Positions 8,621-17,531 are shown, numbered from the stretch's first letter. The stretch is DNA of 64,000 nucleotides from Pseudoduganella lutea (GCF_004209755.1 NZ_CP035913.1:4340001-4404000), one strand, 5' to 3'. Program-made: numbers and translations. The notes: generated by a model not told the origin, from the letters alone.

Positions 8621-10285
8621 ATGAGCATTGTGGAAGTCAAAGTCCCGGATATCGGTGATTTCAAAGAAGTCGAGATCATCGAGCTGATGGTGAAGGTCGG
8701 CGACACGATCAAGGTCGACCAGTCGCTGGTCACCGTCGAATCGGACAAGGCGTCGATGGAGATTCCATCGTCGTCGGCCGGGGTCATCAAGGAAATCAAG
8801 GTCAAGGTCGGCGACAAGGTCGCCGAGGGTTCGCTGCTGTTGCTGGTCGAAGGTGAAGGTGCTGCCGCCGCCCCGGCTCCGGCCGCCGCGGCGCCCGCAC
8901 CGGCTCCGGCCGCTGCGGCTGCCCCGGCCCCGGCACCTGCCGCTGCTCCGGCAGCCGCTGCCGGCCCGGTGGACGTGAAAGTGCCGGACATCGGCGACTT
9001 CAAGGAAGTGGAAGTCATCGAAGTGATGGTCAAGGTCGGCGACACGATCAAGAAGGATCAGTCGCTGATCACCGTCGAGTCGGACAAGGCATCGATGGAA
9101 ATCCCGTCGTCGCACGACGGCGTGGTCAAAGAGATCAAGGTCAAGGTCGGCAACAAGGTGGCCGAAGGTTCGCTGGTGCTGGTCGTTGAATCGACCGGCG
9201 GTGGCGCTGCCGCTCCTGCCCCTGCTACCGCTGCTCCGGCGCCTGCTGCTGCTCCTGCAGCCGCGGCTTCCGCACCGGCACCGGCACCTGCCGCGTCGCC
9301 GGCTCCGGCGCCTGCCGCTGCCGCGCCGGCTGCGCCAGCCGTTTCCGGCAAGCTGGCCCACGCATCGCCATCCGTGCGCAAGTTCGCCCGCGAACTGGGC
9401 GTGGACGTGTCGAAGGTGCCTGGCACCGGCCAGAAAGGCCGCATCACCCAGCAGGACGTGCAGAACTATGTAAAAGGTGTGATCGCTGGCGCGTCGGCCG
9501 CTCCGACCGCCGCGCCAGCCGCTGCGGGTGGCGGCGCAGGCATGAACCTGCTGCCATGGCCGTCGCTGGACTTCTCCAAGTTCGGCGAGACGGAACTGCA
9601 GCCGCTGCCGCGCATCAAGAAGATCTCCGGCCCGAACCTGCACCGCAACTGGGTGATGATCCCGCACGTGACGCAGTTCGAGGATGCGGACATCACCGAC
9701 CTGGAAGCGTTCCGTGTCGAGACCAACAACGCCAACGCAAAGAACAAGGATGCCGCCAAGCTGACGATGCTGGCCTTCGTCATCAAGGCATCGGCCGCGG
9801 CGCTGAAGAAATACCCGGCCTTCAACTCTTCGCTGGACGCGAAGGGCGAGAACCTGATTCTGAAGAAGTACTACAACATCGGCTTTGCCGCCGATACGCC
9901 GCAAGGCCTGGTGGTGCCGGTGGTGAAGAATGCCGACCAGAAGAGCGTGTCGCAGATCGCCCGCGAAATGACGGAACTGTCGCTGGCGGCGCGCGAAGGC
10001 AAGCTGAAACCGGCCGACATGCAGGGTGCCACGTTCACGATCTCGTCGCTGGGCGGCATCGGCGGCTCGCACTTCACGCCGATCGTGAATGCGCCGGAAG
10101 TGGCGATCCTCGGCCTGTCGAAGGCTTCGATGAAGCCGGTGTGGGACGGCAAGCAGTTCGTGCCGCGCCTGATGATGACGCTGTCGCTGTCGTACGACCA
10201 CCGCGTGGTCGACGGCGCTTCCGGTGCCCGCTTCGCAGTCTACCTGGCAGAAGTGCTGGGCGACATGCGCAAAGTGCTGCTGTAA
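8621..10285 (+). CDS. aceF: Pyruvate dehydrogenase E2, dihydrolipoamide acetyltransferase (two lipoyl domains)
   Basis: A 554-residue E2. Two lipoyl domains (about residues 1-77 and 116-191), each with ESDKASME; the lipoylated lysines are K43 and K156. They are joined by long Ala-Pro swinging linkers (81-114 and about 196-242). A peripheral subunit-binding domain follows (HASPSVRKFARELGVDVSKVPGTG), then the catalytic CAT domain ending in SYDHRVVDG (H527, D531) and the usual hydrophobic C-terminus. It accepts the acetyl group from AceE, passes it to CoA and is reoxidised by LpdA. The DNA of the lipoyl repeats is nearly duplicated and recurs in lpdA. Confidence 0.97.
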   Translation: MSIVEVKVPDIGDFKEVEIIELMVKVGDTIKVDQSLVTVESDKASMEIPSSSAGVIKEIKVKVGDKVAEGSLLLLVEGEGAAAAPAPAAAAPAPAPAAAAAPAPAPAAAPAAAAGPVDVKVPDIGDFKEVEVIEVMVKVGDTIKKDQSLITVESDKASMEIPSSHDGVVKEIKVKVGNKVAEGSLVLVVESTGGGAAAPAPATAAPAPAAAPAAAASAPAPAPAASPAPAPAAAAPAAPAVSGKLAHASPSVRKFARELGVDVSKVPGTGQKGRITQQDVQNYVKGVIAGASAAPTAAPAAAGGGAGMNLLPWPSLDFSKFGETELQPLPRIKKISGPNLHRNWVMIPHVTQFEDADITDLEAFRVETNNANAKNKDAAKLTMLAFVIKASAAALKKYPAFNSSLDAKGENLILKKYYNIGFAADTPQGLVVPVVKNADQKSVSQIAREMTELSLAAREGKLKPADMQGATFTISSLGGIGGSHFTPIVNAPEVAILGLSKASMKPVWDGKQFVPRLMMTLSLSYDHRVVDGASGARFAVYLAEVLGDMRKVLL

Positions 10286-10297
10286 GGAGCCCGCCAC

Positions 10298-12148
10298 ATG
10301 AGTATTGTTGAGGTAAAAGTACCGAACATCGGCGACTTCAAGGAAGTCGAAGTCATCGAACTGATCGTCAAGGTGGGCGATACGATCAAGGTCGACCAGT
10401 CGATCGCCACCGTGGAGTCGGACAAGGCTTCCATGGAGATCCCGGCCACGCACGCAGGCGTGATCAAGGAACTGAAGATCAAGGTGGGCGACAAGGTATC
10501 CGAAGGCTCGCTGCTGCTGTTGCTGGAAGAATCGGCGGGCGCCTCGGCTGCCGCGCCGGCTCCGGCCCCGGCTGGCGTTCCGGCCTCGCCGGTTGCCAAG
10601 CCCGAGGAAAAGGGTGAAGCGCCAGGGCAGGCCGCGCCTGTGTATGGCGGCCCCGCCGTGGCGGCGCCGGCTTCCGCTCCAGCTTCCGGCCCCGCGCCGG
10701 CAGCCGGTTCGTACACCGGCAATGTCGACATCCAGTGCGACATGATGGTGCTGGGCGGCGGCCCCGGCGGTTACTCGGCCGCGTTCCGCGCCGCCGACCT
10801 GGGCCAGAACACCGTGATCGTCGAGCGCTATGCAACGCTGGGCGGCGTGTGCCTGAACGTGGGCTGCATTCCGTCCAAGGCGCTGCTGCACCTGGCTTCC
10901 GTGATCGATGAAACGTCGCACATGGGCAAGCATGGCGTGAAGTTCGCCAGGCCCGAAGTGGACATCGACGAAGTGCGTGCATACAAGGAAGGCGTGATCT
11001 CGAAGATGACCGGCGGCCTGTCCGGCATGGCCAAGGCACGCAAGGTGCAGGTGGTGCAGGGCGTGGGGCAGTTCGTCAGCCCGAACCACATCGAAGTCAC
11101 CGGCGCCGACGGCGTCAAGAAGGTCGTGCAGTTCAAGCAGGCGATCATCGCGGCCGGTTCCGCTGTCGTCAAGCTGCCGTTCGTGCCGGAAGATCCGCGC
11201 ATCGTCGATTCGACCGGCGCGCTGGAACTGCGCTTCATGCCGAAGCGCATGCTGGTGATCGGCGGCGGCATCATCGGCCTGGAAATGGCCACCGTGTATT
11301 CCACGTTCGGCGCGCGCATCGACGTGGTCGAGATGATGGATGGCCTGATGCAGGGCGCCGACCGCGATGCCGTGAAGGTCTGGCAGAAGTACAACGCGCA
11401 CCGCTTCGACAACATCATGACCAAGACGAAGACCGTGGGCGTGGAAGCGCTGCCGGAAGGTATCAAGGTCACGTTCGAGGCAGCCGAAGCCGGTGCCACC
11501 GCACCGGCACCGCAGATCTACGACATGGTCCTCGTGGCCGTGGGCCGCAGCCCGAACGGCAAGAAGATCGCCGCCGACAAGGCCGGCGTGCAGGTGACCG
11601 ACCGCGGCTTCATCAACGTCGACAGCCAGATGCGCACCAATGTGCCGCACATCTTCGCCATCGGCGACCTGGTGGGCCAGCCGATGCTGGCGCACAAGGC
11701 CGTGCACGAAGGCCACGTGGCCGCCGAAGCGGCCGTGGGCCAGAAGTCGCACTTCGACGCCACCGTGATCCCGTCCGTCGCCTACACCGATCCGGAAGTG
11801 GCGTGGGTGGGCCTGACGGAAGACGAAGCGAAGGCCAAGGGCATCAAGGTCGAGAAGGGCCACTTCCCGTGGGCCGCCTCGGGCCGCGCCGTGGCCAACG
11901 GCCGCGACGAAGGCTTCACGAAAGTGCTGTTCGACGCTGAAACGCACCGCATCGTGGGCGGCACCATCGTCGGCACGCATGCCGGCGACATGATCGGCGA
12001 AATCGCGCTGGCCATCGAAATGGGCGCCGACGGCACCGACATCGGCAAGACGATCCACCCGCACCCCACGCTGGGCGAGTCGATCGGCATGGCCGCCGAA
12101 GTGTACGAAGGCGTCTGCACCGACCTGCCGCCGGTGCGCAAGCGCTGA
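10298..12148 (+). CDS. lpdA: Dihydrolipoyl dehydrogenase (E3) with N-terminal lipoyl domain
   Basis: A 616-residue FAD flavoprotein reoxidising dihydrolipoamide with NAD+. Residues 1-77 are a lipoyl domain (ESDKASME, K43) almost identical to those of AceF, followed by an Ala/Pro linker. The E3 core begins near residue 145 with the FAD motif MVLGGGPGGYSAA. The redox disulfide is C185-C190 (GGVCLNVGC), the NAD-binding motif is VIGGGIIGLE, the second FAD motif IFAIGDLVG, and the C-terminal His-Glu pair is in HPHPTLGES. The hybrid length (core about 470 plus 145) matches the lipoyl-E3 type known from some Neisseria and Burkholderiales. Last gene of the operon, 12 bp after aceF, followed by a terminator. 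Confidence 0.97.
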   Translation: MSIVEVKVPNIGDFKEVEVIELIVKVGDTIKVDQSIATVESDKASMEIPATHAGVIKELKIKVGDKVSEGSLLLLLEESAGASAAAPAPAPAGVPASPVAKPEEKGEAPGQAAPVYGGPAVAAPASAPASGPAPAAGSYTGNVDIQCDMMVLGGGPGGYSAAFRAADLGQNTVIVERYATLGGVCLNVGCIPSKALLHLASVIDETSHMGKHGVKFARPEVDIDEVRAYKEGVISKMTGGLSGMAKARKVQVVQGVGQFVSPNHIEVTGADGVKKVVQFKQAIIAAGSAVVKLPFVPEDPRIVDSTGALELRFMPKRMLVIGGGIIGLEMATVYSTFGARIDVVEMMDGLMQGADRDAVKVWQKYNAHRFDNIMTKTKTVGVEALPEGIKVTFEAAEAGATAPAPQIYDMVLVAVGRSPNGKKIAADKAGVQVTDRGFINVDSQMRTNVPHIFAIGDLVGQPMLAHKAVHEGHVAAEAAVGQKSHFDATVIPSVAYTDPEVAWVGLTEDEAKAKGIKVEKGHFPWAASGRAVANGRDEGFTKVLFDAETHRIVGGTIVGTHAGDMIGEIALAIEMGADGTDIGKTIHPHPTLGESIGMAAEVYEGVCTDLPPVRKR

Positions 12149-12169
12149 TCGTTCCCTCCGCAGCACCGC

Positions 12170-12194
12170 AACGCCACCTTCGGGTGGCGTTTTC
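12170..12194 (+). terminator. Rho-independent terminator of the pdh operon
   Basis: Perfect 9-bp stem AACGCCACC/GGTGGCGTT with a TTCG tetraloop, then TTT; it lies 21 bp after the lpdA stop. Confidence 0.85.
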
Positions 12195-12218
12195 ACAACG
12201 ATTTCTGTTTCCAGAATT

Positions 12219-12290
12219 CGGGGACAGTCCCCGTTTTTTGGAAATATTTCCTGAAAATGGGGACAGTCCCCGATTTCAGGAAATATTTCC
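12219..12290. repeat. Two direct REP units (GGGGACAGTCCCC + GGAAATATTTCC)
   Basis: Two copies in the same orientation of a 32-bp unit, at 12220-12251 and 12259-12290. Each is GGGGACAGTCCCC, a 7-nt spacer, then the perfect palindrome GGAAATATTTCC. The second ends 29 bp before the DUF1272 start. The first is followed by T6 and may back up the operon terminator. Confidence 0.8.
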
Positions 12291-12319
12291 ATGAGCTTAC
12301 TGGTTGAAAGGCGTCGGCC

Positions 12320-12628
12320 ATGCTTGAACTAAGACCCACTTGCGAACACTGCGACAAGGCGCTGCCGCCGCATGCGGACGATGCGCGTATCTGCTCCTAT
12401 GAATGCACGTTCTGCGCCGAGTGTGTGGATGGCCTGCTGCAGAACGTCTGCCCGAACTGTGGTGGCGGGTTCGTGCCACGGCCCATGCGACCGGCATGCA
12501 ACTGGAAGAACGACAATTACCTCGGCAAGGATCCGGCCCGCGTGGCGCCGAAGCACCGGCCTGTCGATCCTGCCGCGCATGCCGCGTTCGCAGCGGCGAT
12601 CCGGGATATTCCACCGGCAGGGCGGTAG
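12320..12628 (+). CDS. DUF1272 domain protein (Cys-rich, zinc-ribbon-like)
   Basis: A 102-residue cytoplasmic protein beginning MLELRPTCEHCDKALPP. It contains nine cysteines, mostly in CxxC-like pairs (CEHC, CSYECTFCAEC, CPNC) within the first 55 residues, so it probably binds metal. The pattern RICSYECTFCAECV...CPNCGGGFVPRPMRP is the recognised DUF1272 signature. No biochemical function is established for the family. It stands alone between a REP pair and a secreted protein gene on the same strand. Confidence 0.85.
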   Translation: MLELRPTCEHCDKALPPHADDARICSYECTFCAECVDGLLQNVCPNCGGGFVPRPMRPACNWKNDNYLGKDPARVAPKHRPVDPAAHAAFAAAIRDIPPAGR

Positions 12629-12743
12629 CCGGCGAGACGCCGCAGCGCCAAACCATTGGTGCGTGCTATCGACGGTGCCGGGTGTAGCATGACAGGTCGT
12701 ACTTCATCGCATGCTGTCATTCATACCGAAAGGCAAGGCACGT

Positions 12744-13451
12744 ATGAACAAGCGCTTCCTGATGGTGCTGCTGGCCGCTTTTGTATCGGCCCCGACGTCG
12801 GCAGCCAACGACACCGCCGCGGCGCCTGCTGTCCAGAATACCCGGCAGGCCAGCGGTTCGCTGGTCATCGAGCGGCCGTACAGCGCCATCCAGACGGTGA
12901 CGATCCGTCGCCTGCTGGCGGACGGCGATGAATTCACCCGGCAGACGGTCACGCGGCTGTACCGTGACAGTGCCGGCAGGACGCGTCGTGACACGCTCGA
13001 CGGCGACGGCGAGCTCGATCACTCGGTCATCACCGGCGCCGATGGCGCGACGATCTTCCTCGATCACAAGAATGAACTGATTTCCGGTGGCGGGGCTGGC
13101 CGGCAAGCGCCTGCGCTCGACAGGGAAGCGGGCCAGGCGCCTGCCAGCCCGGCAGGCCGGGCTCGCGCTGCCGCCGTGGAGCAGTTGGGCCAGCGCGACA
13201 TCGAAGGGGTGACGGCAACGGGCCGCATCACGCGCCATCCGGCAGGCCGGGACGGTGAGGACATCGAGGTGACCAGTGAAGTCTGGTATGCGGAAGAGCT
13301 GAAACTGGCGCTGTACCGCAAGCACAGCGACCCGCGCTTCGGCGAGTCGACCATCGAACTGTCGGAGCTCGACAGGAGTGAACCGGATCCGGCGCTGTTC
13401 GAAGCGCCGGAAGACTACAAGCTGCTGACCTCGCATTTCCGCAGGAATTGA
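12744..13451 (+). CDS. Secreted hypothetical protein
   Basis: A 235-residue protein with a clear Sec signal peptide (MNKRFLMVLLAAFVSAPTSA, cleavage near residue 20). The mature part contains YSAIQTVTIRRLLADGDEF, TRLYRDSAGRTRRDTL and a C-terminal segment VWYAEELKLALYRKHSDPRFGESTIELSEL. This resembles periplasmic proteins of the lipoprotein-carrier or anti-sigma-partner kind, but I do not recognise a named family. The start at 12744 was preferred over an upstream ATG (12711) because it gives an intact signal peptide and has AAGG upstream. It converges with the MFS gene 22 bp away. Confidence 0.75.
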   Translation: MNKRFLMVLLAAFVSAPTSAANDTAAAPAVQNTRQASGSLVIERPYSAIQTVTIRRLLADGDEFTRQTVTRLYRDSAGRTRRDTLDGDGELDHSVITGADGATIFLDHKNELISGGGAGRQAPALDREAGQAPASPAGRARAAAVEQLGQRDIEGVTATGRITRHPAGRDGEDIEVTSEVWYAEELKLALYRKHSDPRFGESTIELSELDRSEPDPALFEAPEDYKLLTSHFRRN

Positions 13452-13473
13452 CGGAAAAGCGAGGTGAAGGGCA

Positions 13474-14823
13474 TTACGCTTCCTTGTGATGGAACGGCGC
13501 GAACCACGTCACGAGGAACGAGGGAATCGTGGCGGCCATCACGAACCAGAAGTAATTCACATACCCCATCCATTCCTGCAGGTGGCCGGAGACGGCGCCC
13601 GTCACCATCATGCACAGCCCCATCAGGCCGGTACCGAACGCATAGTGCGTGGTCGAATACTTGCCCGGTGCCAGCTGCTGCATCAGGTAGATCATGAAGC
13701 CCACGGAACCAAAGCCGTAGAAGAATTTTTCGATCGCCACGCCGGCGCTGATCGCGACCAGGCTCGTGGGCTGGTACATCGCCATCAGCAGGAACGTCAC
13801 GTTCGGGATATTGACGGCGCAGCACAGCAGGAACAGCGTGGGTTTCAGGCCGCGCTTGGCCACGAAGAAGCCGCCCAGCAGCGAGCCGACCAGCACCGCC
13901 ACCAGCCCGTAGGTGCCGTAGACGATGCCCAGCAGTTCGTTGGACAGTCCGAGGCCGCCCTTGGCAACCGGGTCGACCATGAAGAACGGGCCGATCTTTT
14001 CCAGCAGGCCGATGGAGAGGCGGAACAGGAAGGCAAAGCCCACCATCAGCCACACGTCGCGCTTCTGGAAGAACGTGACGAACGAGTCCCACAGGATGGT
14101 CAAGGCCTGCCCGATCGACGCGGGCGCGTTTTCCGCCCTGGAACCTTCCGGCATCGTGCGCAGGTGCCATGCGGACATCACCAGCGTGATGCCAGCCACG
14201 ATGAAGAACACGATGCGCCAGCTGTCGATCCAGGCTTCGCCGAAGACCTTCGGGTCGTGGCCGAACACATTCACGTGCAGCCAGCCGGACAGGTAGACCA
14301 TGCCGCCGGAAGCGACGATCGGGCCGACGTTCCACGACAGGCTCTGGATGCCGCAGTACAGCGACTGCGTGCGCGTGTCGAGCGCCGTCACATACACGCC
14401 GTCGCAGGCGATGTCTTGCGTGGCGCCGATGAACGACAGCAGGATGAACAGGCCGACCATGATCGCCATGTAGCCGGGCAGGGACATCGCCAGCGCCACC
14501 AGGCCGAAGCCGACACCGATGGTGAGCTGCGCGCACAGCACAAAGAACTTCTTGGTGCGGTACATTTCCACGAACGGCGCGAACAGCGGCTTGATCGTGT
14601 AGGCCAGGATCAGATAGCTCGCATACTCGGCCGCCTTGCCGTTGTCCATGCCCAGGTTCTTGAACATGATTGCCGTCACGCTGGTAAGCATGACGTAGGC
14701 GAGCGCCATCGTGAAGTAGCCGGTCGGTACCCACAGCAGCGGGCTCACGCGCGGCGCGGCGCCGGTGGTGCCCGTCGTGCCATTGCCGGGCAGGGCGCCC
14801 GGCGTGGCGGCTTTCGTGTTCAT
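13474..14823 (-). CDS. MFS transporter, AmpG-like
   Basis: A 449-residue inner-membrane protein with about 12 hydrophobic segments. IMFKNLGMDNGKAAEYAS, KPLFAPFVEMYRTKKF and especially GATQDIACDGVYVTAL resemble AmpG, the muropeptide permease branch of the major facilitator superfamily. Because it follows a GH1 beta-glucosidase on the same strand (117-bp gap), import of a beta-linked disaccharide or oligosaccharide is as likely as muropeptide uptake; the sequence does not decide. No recycling enzymes are nearby. Confidence 0.85.
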   Translation of the reverse strand: MNTKAATPGALPGNGTTGTTGAAPRVSPLLWVPTGYFTMALAYVMLTSVTAIMFKNLGMDNGKAAEYASYLILAYTIKPLFAPFVEMYRTKKFFVLCAQLTIGVGFGLVALAMSLPGYMAIMVGLFILLSFIGATQDIACDGVYVTALDTRTQSLYCGIQSLSWNVGPIVASGGMVYLSGWLHVNVFGHDPKVFGEAWIDSWRIVFFIVAGITLVMSAWHLRTMPEGSRAENAPASIGQALTILWDSFVTFFQKRDVWLMVGFAFLFRLSIGLLEKIGPFFMVDPVAKGGLGLSNELLGIVYGTYGLVAVLVGSLLGGFFVAKRGLKPTLFLLCCAVNIPNVTFLLMAMYQPTSLVAISAGVAIEKFFYGFGSVGFMIYLMQQLAPGKYSTTHYAFGTGLMGLCMMVTGAVSGHLQEWMGYVNYFWFVMAATIPSFLVTWFAPFHHKEA

Positions 14824-14902
14824 GTCGTCTCCTGTCTTGGTCGTCTGGTGAGAGGCGCGGGCTATGTTGCCGCTGTGCCCGTTACGCTGTGCTCATCATG
14901 AT

Positions 14903-14930
14903 AGCGCCAACAATGCTGCTTGTTGGCGCT
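14903..14930. terminator. Strong hairpin between GH1 gene and MFS gene
   Basis: Perfect 11-bp inverted repeat AGCGCCAACAA/TTGTTGGCGCT with a 6-nt loop, 10 bp after the beta-glucosidase stop. No T-tract follows on the minus strand, so it may stabilise mRNA or attenuate read-through into the transporter gene rather than fully terminate. Confidence 0.5.
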
Positions 14931-14940
14931 TCTTCGACCA

Positions 14941-16263
14941 TCAGCGGCGTTGCATGTCGATGAATTCGCGGTACCACAGCGCACTGTCCTTCGGCGTGCG
15001 TTTCTGGGTGGCGTAATCCACGTGGATGATGCCGAAACGCTTGGCGTAGCCGGAATTCCATTCGAAGTTGTCCAGCAGGCTCCACAGGAAATAGCCTTGC
15101 ACGTCCACGCCCGCGTCCATCGCCTCCTTCAATGCGGCCAGGTGGCGCTCCACGTAATCGATGCGCTTGGCGTCGGCCACGCGGCCTTCGACCACCTGGT
15201 GATCCGGATTGGCCATGCCGTTCTCGGTGATATAGATCGGCGGCAGGTCGTATTCGCCCTTCAGCTTCACCAGCAGTTCCGTCAGGCCCTGCGGATAGAT
15301 TTCCCAGCCCATGTCCGTGGTACCCAGCGCGGCCGGCGCCTGGCGCGGTGGCGTCTCGGCGCTGCAGAACGAGCGGAAGTAATAGTTCACGCCGAGGAAA
15401 TCGATCGGCTGGCGGATGATGTCGAAGTCGCCTTCCTGCACTTCCGGCGCGTTGGCGCCGTGGCCACGCAGCGCGTAGTCCGGATAGTGGCCCTTGAAGA
15501 TCGGGTCCATGAACCATTGCACCGAGCGGGCGTATTCCCACTGGGCCAGGTCACGGTCGGCCTGGCTGTCGGTGGCCGCGTCGGCGGTCCACTGGTTCAG
15601 CACGATGCCCAGCTGGGCGGAGCCGCCGACGGCGCGCATGGCCGTCATGGCCAGGCCGTGCGACAGCAGCAGATGGTGCGATACCTGTACCGACTGCTTC
15701 ACATCCGCCACGCCCGGCGCGAACTGTGCATTGCCATAACCCAGGTTCGCCGTACACCATGGCTCGTTGTGCGTTGCAATCGTTTTCACGCGATTGCCGA
15801 AGCGGCGTGCCACTTCGGCGGCATACTCGGCGAAGTGGTAGGCGGTATCGCGGTTCAGCCAGCCGCCTTCATCCTGCAGGCCTTGTGGCAGGTCCCAGTG
15901 GTACAGCGTGACGTGGGCGGCGATGTTTTTCTTGTCCAGCTCGTCCAGCAGGCGTTCATAGAAGGCAAAGCCGGCTTCGTTCCAGGCGCCCTTGCCGGCA
16001 GGTTGCACGCGTGCCCAGGCCATCGAAAAGCGGTAGGCATCCACGTGCAGGTCCGCCATCAGGCCGACATCTTCCGCATAGCGATGATAGTGGTCGCAGG
16101 CCACGTCACCATTGCTGCCGTCGATCACTTTGCCAGGCGTGTGGCTGAACGTATCCCAGATGGAAGGGCCCTTGCCATCGGTAGCGGCGGCACCTTCGAT
16201 CTGGAACGAGCTGGTGGCCACGCCCCACGTGAACGAAGGCGGAAATTGCAGTGTGTCGGTCAT
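14941..16263 (-). CDS. Beta-glucosidase, glycoside hydrolase family 1
   Basis: A 440-residue cytoplasmic retaining glycosidase (no signal peptide). The GH1 signatures are complete: N-terminal FTWGVATSSFQIEGAA, acid/base E167 in THNEPW, nucleophile E347 in YITENGM, and the aglycone/sugar-binding SLLDNFEWNSGYAKRFG. Length is typical for bacterial BglA/BglB. It probably hydrolyses cellobiose-like beta-glucosides brought in by the downstream MFS transporter. No dedicated regulator is adjacent; a REPIN lies upstream. Confidence 0.95.
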   Translation of the reverse strand: MTDTLQFPPSFTWGVATSSFQIEGAAATDGKGPSIWDTFSHTPGKVIDGSNGDVACDHYHRYAEDVGLMADLHVDAYRFSMAWARVQPAGKGAWNEAGFAFYERLLDELDKKNIAAHVTLYHWDLPQGLQDEGGWLNRDTAYHFAEYAAEVARRFGNRVKTIATHNEPWCTANLGYGNAQFAPGVADVKQSVQVSHHLLLSHGLAMTAMRAVGGSAQLGIVLNQWTADAATDSQADRDLAQWEYARSVQWFMDPIFKGHYPDYALRGHGANAPEVQEGDFDIIRQPIDFLGVNYYFRSFCSAETPPRQAPAALGTTDMGWEIYPQGLTELLVKLKGEYDLPPIYITENGMANPDHQVVEGRVADAKRIDYVERHLAALKEAMDAGVDVQGYFLWSLLDNFEWNSGYAKRFGIIHVDYATQKRTPKDSALWYREFIDMQRR

Positions 16264-16398
16264 TGTCTTGTCTGCTGGAAGAGTAGGGGAAAATCCATGA
16301 AAACGATTTCATGCAGTGCTGGACATTAGACCGCAAGGCCGATGCCGTGTCAATTACGAAAAATCCGCACTCCCCACTGTTTTTTAGCAATAAAAAAA

Positions 16399-16454
16399 CC
16401 CGGGACAGACCCCTGTTTTCAAGAAATTTCCTTAAAAACAGGGACTGTCCCGGG
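16399..16454. repeat. REPIN: inverted GGGACAG/CTGTCCC pair
   Basis: Left arm CCCGGGACAGACCCCTG and right arm CAGGGACTGTCCCGGG are near-perfect inverse copies around an A/T-rich centre containing AAGAAATTTCCTT. It separates the small ORF (ending at 16479) from the beta-glucosidase start. Confidence 0.75.
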
Positions 16455-16478
16455 TTTCGGTGCGCTGGCTGGGTCTGC

Positions 16479-16658
16479 TTAGCTGGCGATGAAGCGCGGC
16501 GGGATTTCCATGCCGGCACTGGCGGCCGCGGCATAGTCACGCAATTCGTTGATGGCCAACTCGAGTTGTTCCTCGCTGGGATTTGCCTGGAAACCACGGA
16601 TGCGTTCGTTCAGCGCAGCCACTTTCTGTGTCCATTCCAGCCTGTCAATCTTGCTCAT
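16479..16658 (-). CDS. Small acidic hypothetical protein (59 aa)
   Basis: Starts MSKIDRLEWTQKVAALNERI after a strong GGGAGG ribosome site 4 nt upstream. Predicted mostly helical, no signal peptide, no cysteines. It ends ...GMEIPPRFIAS. No recognised family. Coding quality is supported by the ribosome site and by high third-position GC. An earlier in-frame ATG (16673) would place the ribosome site inside the gene and is less likely. Confidence 0.6.
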   Translation of the reverse strand: MSKIDRLEWTQKVAALNERIRGFQANPSEEQLELAINELRDYAAAASAGMEIPPRFIAS

Positions 16659-16809
16659 ACAGCCTCCCTGCAAATTATAGTCTTAAGGACATTAGTATCC
16701 CTTCACGGCAGCATACCCTCCGTACGGTACCGCACCAAGCAACGGTCACCAAGGATGAGTTACTGGCGCATATGTGTCAAGTGAGCGCCAGATGAGTTTC
16801 ACATGGGTG

Positions 16810-17472
16810 TCAAGCCTTGGCGCCGTACAGGAAGAGGTCGACGCGCCCTTCGACAAGCGAGGCATTGCCGTGCGAAACAGGGGCGTGCGAGGCAAACAGG
16901 TAGCGCTTCAGCAGGTCGCCCATCAGGCAGTTCATCAAATGCACGGCAAGCTGTTCCGCGGGGAGGTCGCGCAATTGGGCGCGCACGTCCGCCCGCGAGA
17001 AATAGCGCTGCAGTGCGAGGCGGGTCTGCTGCGGACCCGATTCGAAGAAGACCTCGGCGAGTTCGGGATCGTGATGCGCTTCGGCGATCACCATCCGGTG
17101 CAGCTTGATGGCGCCCTCGGACGACATCAGTTCATGCACCCGCATGCCGAAGTCGACGAGGACATCGCGGATCGGGCGCGAAGTGGTTTCCAGGTCTTCC
17201 ATCGACTCGAAATAGACGTCGCGGCCGGACTTCAGGATTTCACGGAACAGGCCGCTTTTGCCGCCGAATTTCACGTAGATCGTGCGCACGGCCACGCGGG
17301 CACGGCGGGCAATCATGTCCAGGCTGACCTTTGCATAACCTTTTTCCAGGAACAGCTCGGCAGCAGCGCTCATCAGTTCCTGGGTGCGGGCTTCCGCGTC
17401 GCAGGCGCGCGGGCGTCCGGCGCCGCGGGCGATCGGGCAGGGAGAGTCGGCAGGAGTGTGCTCGTCGGACAT
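16810..17472 (-). CDS. TetR-family transcriptional regulator of the efflux operon
   Basis: A 220-residue regulator. The TetR helix-turn-helix is seen at about residues 30-75: RTQELMSAAAELFLEKGYAKVSLDMIARRARVAVRTIYVKF. The C-terminal domain is all-helical and variable, as expected for ligand sensing. Start ATG 17472 (MSDEHTPAD) was chosen; an upstream ATG at 17601 would add 43 Pro/Leu-rich residues encoded by a repeat-containing leader. Divergent from emrA, with a palindromic operator in between, so it very likely represses the efflux genes and perhaps itself. Confidence 0.9.
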   Translation of the reverse strand: MSDEHTPADSPCPIARGAGRPRACDAEARTQELMSAAAELFLEKGYAKVSLDMIARRARVAVRTIYVKFGGKSGLFREILKSGRDVYFESMEDLETTSRPIRDVLVDFGMRVHELMSSEGAIKLHRMVIAEAHHDPELAEVFFESGPQQTRLALQRYFSRADVRAQLRDLPAEQLAVHLMNCLMGDLLKRYLFASHAPVSHGNASLVEGRVDLFLYGAKA

Positions 17473-17531
17473 AGGCAGTAGGGTGGGCGGATCGATGAAA
17501 GGTGGATGAAGAAGAGTGGATCGAAAAAGAT

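Noticed and set aside
8477..12292. A 1271-codon open frame antisense to aceF and lpdA
   Set aside because: Very long antisense frames arise where GC-rich codons leave few stops. The product is His/Arg/Val-rich without domain motifs, while the plus strand encodes complete E2 and E3 enzymes.
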